Shown in pieces: positions 56,236 through 64,000 of a DNA stretch of 64,000 bases. Source of the DNA: Spiroplasma ixodetis Y32 (GTDB lineage Bacteria > Bacillota_I > Bacilli_A > Mycoplasmatales > VBWQ01); assembly GCF_030316605.1 (NCBI RefSeq), contig NZ_CP127039.1:620001-684000 (forward strand), written 5' to 3'. Position numbers and translations under genes: made by a program. A model generated the notes under the pieces. That model was given only the letters and a program-made list of their open reading frames with translations. It was not told the DNA's origin and made no database searches. Each line of letters opens with the position of its first letter. The stretch's first letter is position 1.

Positions 56236-57383
56236 ACACACTTTTTGGACTAATAAAAGTTTTTATAACTTTATATTATTAGTTGAGGTGTAGTTTAAAA
56301 TGAAATATTTAATTAATAGTGCTGATTTTACTAAATTTGATTATAAATTTAACAAGTTTGTAGAAAAGTATAAAAATGATAAAAATATTAATAAAGTTAA
56401 TATTTATTATCGTAAATTTAAAAAATTTTGTTTTTTATTTAAAAATAAAAATTCTTGTAAAGAAATAATTTCTCAATTACATATGCCAAAGCAAACTTTT
56501 TATTATTGAGCTAAACGTTTTTATGATATTTTCTACAAAAATAAACCTTTTGAAGAATTATTATTTAAATCAACAAAACCTAAAAATATTAAATATTTGT
56601 ATAATTTGGAATTATCAGAAAAATTTATAAATTATTTTGTTCAGTATAAAGAAGAGTTTGGTATAGGTGCTTTTCAATTTTGTTATTTAATAAGAAATAT
56701 TGATGATATTAGGTTTAATTTTTTGCCAAAACCTTCGGTTAAAACTATATATCGTTGATTAAAACGTTTTGGTTTTTATTCACAAAAAACTATTAAGAAA
56801 AAACATTTGAGATATGAAGTAAAAGAAACTGGATTATTGCAGACTGATATTAAAGTAGTATCAGATTATATAACAGGAAGTAAAAGATGATATATTATTG
56901 ATTTTATTGATGAAAAAACTCGAATTACTTATTGTTATCCATCTGAACAAGCACAAACCAGAGATATTGTAAATGCTACTAAAAATGCTTTAAATTTTTA
57001 TGAAAAATTGGGAATTAAAATTAAAAGAATTAGAACTGATAATGGTAGTCAATATGTTAATACATCTTGTGGAAAACCACAAAGGAATCGTTGATTTACA
57101 AATTTTTGTAATAAAAAAGGTATAGTTCATGAAACTACACCGTTTAGATCACCACAGAGTAATGGTAAGATTGAAAGATTTCATAGAAATTGAAGTAATT
57201 TATTTGAAATAAAACCATATTTAAATAGTGATTTTAGTTTATTTCAAAAATTAGTTAATTCTTTTCAAGAATATTATAACAATTCTAAACCACATAAATC
57301 ATTAGGGTTAATGACTCCTATGGATTATTTTGATAAACTTTTATTAGATGGAAAATAGTCCAAAATGTCTGTACTACCTTACA
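56226..57383 (+). mobile_element. IS481-like element, copy B, complete, at the junction of the prophage segments
   Basis: 1158 bp from TGTAGATTAGAC to the reverse of TGTAAGGTAG. The flanks (phage gene on the left, truncated IS1595 on the right) share no duplication, so it marks a rearrangement point. Confidence 0.9.
56300..57358 (+). CDS. IS481-like transposase, intact
   Basis: 352 aa with TGA as Trp. An N-terminal helix-turn-helix (SCKEIISQLHMPKQTFYYWA) is followed by the rve integrase core: Asp in KETGLLQTDIKVVSDY, Asp in KRIRTDNGSQYVN, Glu in SNGKIERFHRNWSN. It ends with a KPHKSLGLMTPMDYF block typical of the family. Single frame, about 350 aa, and TGT-type ends favour IS481 over IS3. It could supply activity in trans to the broken copies at 21846 and 26760. 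Confidence 0.88.
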
Positions 57384-57978
57384 GAATAAACACCAAACAT
57401 GGAATTACATCAACTGATGTTGCAAAAGAATTGGGTGTGACTTTGAAAACTGCTTGAAGAATGGGTCATGAAATCAGAAATCGTATTGCCAAACAAGAAC
57501 ATCAATTTATTGTTGAGGGCATAGTGCAAATGGATGAAATGTATCTTTCACATATGGGTTTTAAAAAACCAGGAAGATCTTTGATAAATAAAACATTAAT
57601 TGTTGGGATTTATGAAAAAACAACCAATAATTTAATTGTGAAAGTAATCAAAAACGTAAAAAGTAAAAATCTTTTGCAGTTTGCAAGAAACCATATTTCT
57701 TCAAAGTGTGATGTACATACTGATTCTTGAAAAGGATATCGTGATTTCAAATCACTTTTCCCTAATCACAAAACAGTTAACCATCAAGATGGTTATGTTT
57801 CAAAAATTGGCGTAAATACCAATCAAATTGAATCAGTATGAAAACATATACGAAGAACATTTATAAAACACATATCAAAGTTGCAAAACATCATCATGTT
57901 CATTTATATGCCAAAGAAGCTGCATATAAATTCAACAAGATACCTACTTTTGAAACTGTAATGCTATGTTTCATTTAA
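57384..57978 (+). pseudogene. IS1595-family transposase fragment (copy 15)
   Basis: Lacks the zinc ribbon. Two small insertions near 57863 (ATTTATAAAACAC) and 57894 (CATCATCATG) further damage the C-terminal frame. Confidence 0.85.
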
Positions 57979-58062
57979 AAATGTGGGGAGAAGTCCGTAG
58001 ATAGGCTTTTCTCAACATTTATGTGATAAAATTTAAAAATAGTACATAAAGGGAGAAAAGCC
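57384..58062 (+). mobile_element. IS1595-like element, copy 15, left part missing
   Basis: Begins abruptly inside the transposase (GAATAAACACCAAAC) next to the IS481-like end and runs to the normal right end. About 260 bp of the left part are gone. Confidence 0.9.
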
Positions 58063-58856
58063 ATTTTTTATTTTGAGTTTTTAATAATTTATATTCATTA
58101 TTTTCTAATAAATCCCTACAAAGTAATGAATTTTCTTCATCATGTAATGCAATTTCATTTGTTTCAGTACTATATTTAAAATAATCATTTGAAAATTTTT
58201 TATCTTTTATTTTTTCTTTTAATTCATTAATAGCACCGGAAATAGTTTTATCAGTAGTTTCTAAATTAGGAATTTCAGTACCAATAGTATTAATAGAAAA
58301 AGCATATTTAAAATGGTCTTTATCCATTTTGTCTTCTAATTTTTTATCTATTTCTTCTTTTTTTATAATAATCAGATAGATCTATTTTACCACCAGTAGC
58401 ACTAATTTTATTATTTTCATCAATAGTTATATTAGTACCAGCAGTTAATTTATTTTGCTTTTTATCTAATAAATTATTAGTTTCTAGTTTTGTATAATAA
58501 TCACGTTCAGTACCTTCTTCTGCTATAAATTCAGTTGGTATTCCTTTTCCTATATATTGATATAATGCAATAGAACTAGATTGATAATTAATATCATTAG
58601 AAACAACAGTAATGTCATTTGATTCCTTAGTAAATAATAATTGGATTTTTACATTATCATTTACAATTAACTCATCTAACTTAATAGTTTTTTGTGTTGT
58701 TCTTTGAATTTCACCACCTAAATTAAATATAGTTTTTTTATTACTATATATGTAATTATCAGTAGGAGTAGTAGGTGGTTGATAAATGTAACCCCATATT
58801 GCTAAATATATTTTTCCAAATTCATTACTTGGAATAAAGGAAGACATTTTTTTCAT
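58063..58856 (-). pseudogene. Tail-fibre-like protein, frameshifted and truncated
   Basis: Starts MKKMSSFIPSNEFGKIYLAI at 58856. After QYIGKGIPTEF comes YYTKLETNNLLDKKQNKLTA with GTNITIDENNKISATGG, a repeat type common in phage tail fibres. At the T7 run 58358-58364 (A7 on the coding strand) the frame slips: one frame ends at 58344, the other goes on KKEEIDKKLEDKMDKDHFKY to IALHDEENSLLCRDLLENNE and is cut by IS1595 copy 15. Fibre proteins bind host surfaces. One base of slippage would restore the reading. Confidence 0.7.
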
Positions 58857-59752
58857 AAAGGACTAGTTTCAATATTAAATCAATTATTTTTAACATCATT
58901 AATATTTTCGTTTGTTTTAATTAATTCACTATTTAATTTGGTAATTTCATTTTCATTTGTAGTAATTCGTTTTTGTTGTTTAGCAGAAAAATCACAATTT
59001 GGTGCATGAGTAAAATCACCAATTTGTGGATTATTTTGTAATGCTTCTGGTGGTAATGTTCCAATTTCATCTGGTCAATCTAAAATCATTGTTTCAGTTT
59101 CTTTATCATAATCAGTTGCAACATAACCTTTATTAACAAATTTACTAACAGGACCTCTATATATTTCATTTTCATTATCATCAACTAAATCATCATATAA
59201 TTTAATTTGTTTTAATAATGTAAATTCTTTTTGTTCTTTAATTAATTCATCAACTTCATTTCTAGTATAAAATGCTTTTAAATCAATTTTTTCAACATCT
59301 ATTTCATCATCATTATAACTTGAAAATATTTGTTTTAATTCTGTTAGTCTTGCTCATATTTTCATTCTACTAGGTGATAAATCTCAAACATTAATTGTAG
59401 GAGTACTATTTGCACTAAATTGATTACCATTATTAAATTGAATAGTTGCATCAACATTAAATTCAATTGGTGTACGATTAAATACTCAATGTTCAACCAT
59501 AACATAAACCATATCTCTTAATGTTTCTTTAATTAATTCATCTTTAAAACTATCAAAAGGAAATTTAGATAAAATAAAATCAAGATAAGCATTAATATCA
59601 TTTTGAGCGCGAATAGCAAAAGTTATAAATCAATCATTAACATTAGGTCATGTATTTATATATTGTTGTGGTGTTTCTGTAATTTTTCCAGTTAATGGAT
59701 ATCAGTTATTATAATTTTCAAGACTGACATCAGTTCAAAGTTTATTAATCAT
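58802..59752 (-). CDS. Phage tail-associated protein, second copy
   Basis: 316 aa, counterpart of 55010-55960, open from ATG 59752 to TAG 58802, with small substitutions. The same 55-bp overlap and A7 run with the downstream fibre gene are kept. Confidence 0.6.
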
Positions 59753-61452
59753 AATTTATCATTCCTTAAAAAATCCTTTTTATAATGTTTAGTTTTAGTT
59801 TTAGTTTTTCTATGTGCAATATGAATAACTTCTTTTTGTAATTTCTTTTTACCTTTTTCTACAACTTGACTGTATGCAAATTTTTCTAAATGATGTAATA
59901 GTCCAGTACCAAATAAAGTATTAACTGAAAATTTTAAACCAACACTTTTAAATGATTTATTAATATTTTCAATATGATTATTAATAACATTTACTACTTT
60001 ATGATAAGTTCTTATTATTCTAAATATTTCTCTATATACTTTAAAACTATCCCTAATTACTTGTTGCACCACTGGTGGAGCAAATGCTATTGCTTTTAAT
60101 CATTTATTTTGATTAACTCCATAACCAATGTATCAACCACTATATCAACGATATCAATGGAATGGATGTATTTGAGTAACAAAAGTTTCTGCTTTAAGAA
60201 TACTATCAAAAACTGTAATTGGCTTATATTTAGGATTGCGATGATAAATAGTAATTGCACATTTATCTAATGATAAAGGTTGAATTTTACAACCCATAAA
60301 TACTGGGGAATTTAATAGAATTAATTGTGCATGTTTAATTGCTTTTTTCTCTGCACTAGTAAATAAATTAGTTGCTTTTTCTTTTAATTTATTAATTTTT
60401 TCAAATGCTTGTTTTTCTAACTTTTCAAATTTTTCTTGTAATTTATATATACTTTCTCGTAATTTTTCAAAATATGGAGTATCTTTTCAAAATTTATTTA
60501 AACCTTTTTTTAAATAAAATCTAATATCAAAATACTTAAAAATTTTATTTGCATTTAAAACTATCTTATGAATTGAACTATTTTTAAAATTAAATTTAAT
60601 AGCATTTGCACGAATTTTTTGTAAATCTAAAATTAAAGTTTTTCCATATCTATTATTTGCATGGATTGTATGTACTAAATTTAATCAATCATGTTGGTTC
60701 ATAGATAGTACTTTTTTTAAATCAGTATTATATTTTTTTAAAAAATTATTTGCTTTTTCAATATCTTTAATTTTAAACTTTGGAGTTAATTGGGGACTTA
60801 GTTTTATTAATGTATTTTGTAATAATAAATAATCTTTTAACTCTTGTGTTTCTAATTTTTGAAAATTATTTTTATATTGTCTTTCAGCAACATAACCTAA
60901 ATCTCGTAATACTGTTTCACGATTAGGAGCAGAACTATAATTAAATAAATAACGTTTATTACCAATAATTTTATCTGTTAAAATTTCTTTTCCACTTACT
61001 TGACTAATAATTTCTTGTAAGTTTTTTGCTTCTTTAACACCAATTTGTTCTAATGTTTTAGTTTTTTGTGCTAACTTAATAAATTTAGTAGTACGATAAC
61101 CACGACTAATTTTATTAAGTCCAGCAAATGCAGGTAATATATTAAAAAAAGTATTTAATGGTGTTACATTTCCTTTTAAATAATCATAAACTTGATTAAT
61201 AGTAAAATCAGTTAAAAACTCTACACCAACAGCATTAATACTAGCAATTAAATCACTTGCACCTAATCCAAGTGCAAAACTTTCACTTAATCCACCAGTA
61301 AAAGGAGCAAGTGCTACTGCTATAACTTGTACACCAATCATTTCTAAAATTTCTCATCAAAAACTTTTATTTTCTTGTTGGTTACTTGTTCTAGTATGTT
61401 TTGGTTTATTTATGTTTAAAAGTATTGCTGTACTAGTTGTACCAATTGGCAT
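59692..61452 (-). CDS. Large virion protein, uninterrupted copy
   Basis: Counterpart of the IS-split gene at 52360-55006. It is open from ATG 61452. One base is missing near 59780 (AAAAAGGATTTTTTAAGG), so the end differs: in place of stopping at the position of KAFFKEW it reads KDFLRNDKLW and goes on to TAA 59692, overlapping the next gene by about 60 bp. The body is otherwise the same (TTDLFT-type helices, WYRWYSGWYIGYG, PPVVQQVIRDSFK). This copy shows the gene is a single 565-587 aa product. Confidence 0.7.
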
Positions 61453-61466
61453 GATATTAATTTCCT

Positions 61467-62651
61467 TTATTTAAGAGTTATTTTAATTGGATTTGTTGTT
61501 CCTTTATAATTTAAGTCATTAACATTTGCAGTAATAGTTATATATAAGTCACCTGCTTTTTGTTTTTGATTACTTACATTAGTTTTTCCTTGTGCATCAC
61601 TAAAATATTTAATAGTTGGATTTGTTAAATTTGGATTTAATGATTTAAGTTCATTAGTACTTTTTATTTCTGTATTTAATTCACTATTATTGTTATTAAC
61701 ATTTGCAGTAATATTTGTTGTTAAAACTGTAATTTTAGTTTTTAAATCAGTTTTTTCTGTTTTAATAACTCCACATAACATTCATCTTGATGTTGTTTCA
61801 TTATTAGAAATATATGGTATTGCTTCTCCAACAACTTCACCAGCAACTTTATATGCTCTTCCTGCTTTATCATCTTTAATAAAATCTACATAAATAATTG
61901 TATTTTCTATCATGTATCTTTTCATCGCTCTTGGTGTTGCTAAAATAAAGGTCATTAATTGTTGTTCATTTTTATCATTAGTAAAAATCATATAGTCATC
62001 AAGAACGATTTCACATAATACACCTTTTACATATAAATTATTTCCATTTAAACGTAATTGTTGTGCCAACTGATTATCGGTAATTAAACCTTTATTATCT
62101 GCTAAATAAACTAAACTATCATAAAGACCATTAGTAATAAAAAATTTACTATTTGCAATGTTTCTAAATTGAAACAAAGTATTTCAAGCAGATAACATTG
62201 ATTTTAAATAGCCTACTGGTGTTGTATCTTCAATATCGATTTTAGTAGCAAATTTTGCAATTGCTTGTGTATCATCAATTGCCAATTTATCTGCTAAATC
62301 ATTTGCAACTTCATATTGCATACTATCTAATAAATTTTGTCCATTATTTGCTTTTAAATCTACATCTGCAATAATTTCTCCTGCAAGATATTTTTTAGTT
62401 ATTTTTTTACTAATTTTATCTGTATCAACATATGGTAATTCATATCTTTTACTTTTATCATCCCAAGCAATAATTTTTACTTCCGGTTTTTTTGGTTTTT
62501 TAACAATAAACTCAATATTTACTGAGTCAACAATTTCAGTAGGAAAAAAGTTTGCCCATGGACTATTTGAAATTTTAAAAAACTCTATAAATTCTGGTGC
62601 TTCTACTAATCTCTCTGTATTGTCTAAATTTTGATTAAATGGTACTGACAT
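61467..62651 (-). CDS. Major capsid-like protein, second copy
   Basis: 394 aa, almost identical to 51161-52345, with one or two conservative changes (for example KTDLKTK for KTGLKTK). Intact; two TGA Trp codons. GAAAGGAAAAAATAAA precedes the start. Confidence 0.65.
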
Positions 62652-62669
62652 TTTATTTTTTCCTTTCGT

Positions 62670-63047
62670 TTATAAATAATTTTTCTTTTTATAATTAATT
62701 AAAAAATTTTCTTTATCATTTGTTTTATTATTAATAATTATTTGTTTATTGCCGCCTGTATTAATTGTTTGTTTAAATACCGGTTGTTCTTTAATAATTT
62801 TTTTAATAGTTTCTTCAATTTTTGAATTTTCTAAATTATTAGTTTTAAATTTTAAATAATCATAAAATTCAGTTTTAACTTGATATTTTTTAAATATATT
62901 AATAATTTCTTTTTCTTTAATTTCTTTATTAAGTTTATTTAACTTGTTTTCTGCTTCATTAACTTTATTTTCTATTTCTTGTGAAGAAGCATTGTTTTCA
63001 GTTAAAGGTTCAGTTGTTTGTTGAACATTATTTTCATTTTCTAACAT
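62670..63047 (-). CDS. Scaffold-like head protein, second copy
   Basis: 125 aa counterpart of 50762-51142; one Asn fewer in the KQIIINN run and several conservative changes. Intact. Confidence 0.6.
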   Translation of the reverse strand: MLENENNVQQTTEPLTENNASSQEIENKVNEAENKLNKLNKEIKEKEIINIFKKYQVKTEFYDYLKFKTNNLENSKIEETIKKIIKEQPVFKQTINTGGNKQIIINNKTNDKENFLINYKKKNYL

Positions 63048-63063
63048 TTACATCACCACTTTA

Positions 63064-63252
63064 TTATTTATTTTCTTTATTAATCTTTTCATTTAACTTT
63101 GCTAATTTTTTTTGATGTTTGATAATTTTGTTATTTGCTCTAACATGTTTTGGAGTTGTGATAAATCTTTTTAATAAAACAATAATTTCTCTGCAAATTA
63201 ATGTTCCAACACTTGTTCCAATAATTATTAATTCATGTAAAAATTCTTTCAT
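63064..63252 (-). CDS. Small membrane protein, second copy
   Basis: 62 aa, MKEFLHELIIIGTSVGTLIC and onward; matches 50557-50745 with three changes. GAAAGGAAAATATTCAA precedes the ATG. Confidence 0.55.
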   Translation of the reverse strand: MKEFLHELIIIGTSVGTLICREIIVLLKRFITTPKHVRANNKIIKHQKKLAKLNEKINKENK

Positions 63253-63285
63253 TTGAATATTTTCCTTTCAACTATTTATTTTTAA

Positions 63286-63444
63286 TTATTCATCAAATTG
63301 ACCACCATTAATTCTTTCAATCATTGACTGTGAATTACTTATAATTTTTATTAATACAGATATTTCTTTATTTAATTGTTCCAATCTTTCTTTATATGTC
63401 TGAATTTCATTATTATAATATTCAATAATTTTTTCTTTATTCAT
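63286..63444 (-). CDS. Micro-protein of the MNKEK family (third), extra in segment 2
   Basis: 52 aa: MNKEKIIEYYNNEIQTYKER, LEQLNKEISVLIKIISNSQS, ending INGGQFDE. GGGAGGTGAAAAGC precedes the ATG, the best ribosome site in this segment. Segment 1 has only 29 bp at this place. It shares start and end motifs with 49191 and 49312. Confidence 0.6.
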   Translation of the reverse strand: MNKEKIIEYYNNEIQTYKERLEQLNKEISVLIKIISNSQSMIERINGGQFDE

Positions 63445-63459
63445 TGCTTTTCACCTCCC

Positions 63460-64000
63460 TTATAAACTCATATGATTGTAATCTCAATTTAATGAAGCAT
63501 TATCATTATTTAATGGTACTTCGCTCATATTATTACTACCGTATTGACTGGTTGTTTCACTATTAATAGTAAATCTATTATCATTAATTAATCTTGCAGT
63601 TTCATTATTAAATGGTGTTTCTTGCATTTCTTAAATATGATTTGTAGTTTCCATAGGCAATAAATTATGAATAATTTCACTTGCACCAGCAACTATTGTT
63701 GGCACTGCATAAGCATTATTAAAATTATTTTTTATACCCATTGCTACACCACTTGAAATTAAACATCCACCAGTTGCCATATTACAAATCTTTCTTATTG
63801 CTTCAAATTTATTAGGTATTAACTCAGTTAATCCACTAATAAGATTTTGAAATACCATAAGCATTTAATGAAATATAAGTATCTCAATCCATTAATTCCT
63901 GCTGTTCTTGTTTATTTAATAATAATCATGGAGGACCTTCTGTTGTAGTTGTAGTAGTTATTGGAGTTGGTGTTGTTGGAATAATAGGATTAATATTATT
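63460..64000 (-). pseudogene. Membrane-associated phage protein, second copy, broken
   Basis: Counterpart of 49727-50527, running off the window. An extra A near 63853 (TATTTCAAAATCTTATTAG) shifts the frame, and a TAA at 63631 ends the next part (METTNHI). Beyond it the frame still reads EMQETPFNNETARLINDNRF to WDYNHMSL, so the damage is recent. Confidence 0.75.

Larger units (their letters stand above)
58063..64000 (-). mobile_element. Prophage segment 2, inverted relative to segment 1 (continues past the window)
   Basis: Late genes in the same order as 49727-56225 but on the minus strand: membrane-associated protein, micro-protein, small membrane protein, scaffold-like, capsid-like, large virion protein, tail proteins. 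The DNA is very similar but not identical, and it has an extra gene (63286-63444), so it is a related second prophage, not a fresh copy. Confidence 0.8.

Overview
The window comes from a mollicute of the Spiroplasma type. Base composition is very AT-rich, and TGA is read as tryptophan throughout: dnaE, ezrA, rnj, thiI and the transposases are only full length if TGA is sense. Shine-Dalgarno sites are AGGAG-like and the housekeeping genes are Firmicute-like. The extreme density of insertion sequences (IS), a decaying prophage, and OTU-protease and ankyrin-repeat genes suggest an arthropod-associated Spiroplasma. The species is inference.

Housekeeping islands: dnaE (5.4-8.5 kb, minus); the minus-strand cluster cdaA-coaX-ezrA-thiI (15.4-10.0 kb, with thiI cut in two by an IS); rsmD-gmk (21.8-20.6 kb, minus); def and rnj (24.0-26.5 kb, plus); a GNAT acetyltransferase; two SemiSWEET-like genes and plsY (34.4-35.7 kb); rpsO (36.8 kb). 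A Pr6Pr-like membrane protein gene (17.1-20.2 kb) is destroyed by two IS insertions and two homopolymer frameshifts.

Mobile DNA: fifteen full or partial copies of one IS1595-like element of about 941 bp. Ten have flanks I could read as perfect 8-bp target duplications, which fixes the true ends and shows that the right end carries a tail beyond an internal inverted copy of the left end. Also present are an IS481-like element with a 15-bp duplication (one intact copy, one interrupted, and an inverted scrambled pair), three defective copies of an rve-type IS with GGCAT ends, one IS3-family element, one IS5-family element with an A_AAA_AAG slippery site, and an ISLre2-like element plus a fragment. 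Insertions are nested in each other.

Accessory cargo: an OTU-family cysteine protease (294-1277) bracketed by two IS1595 copies in the same orientation; a 656-aa ankyrin-repeat protein (29.2-31.2 kb) with nearly identical tandem repeats; a pair of small paralogous membrane proteins (2.5 and 41.1 kb).

From 42.66 kb to the end lie two related dsDNA tailed-phage prophage segments, head to head. The first (plus strand, 42.7-56.2 kb) has a large terminase, a frameshifted membrane protein with a G7 tract, a broken minus-strand gene, a GC-richer noncoding stretch ending in a strong terminator, a RuvC-like nuclease, a possible SSB, several micro-proteins, scaffold-like and capsid-like proteins, a large virion protein interrupted by an IS, and tail genes. 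The second (minus strand, 58.1-64.0 kb and beyond) repeats the late genes. An IS481 copy and a truncated IS1595 copy sit at the junction, and both segments lose their tail-fibre gene there. No integrase, lysis gene or recognisable portal gene was found, so this looks like an IS-eroded prophage pair.
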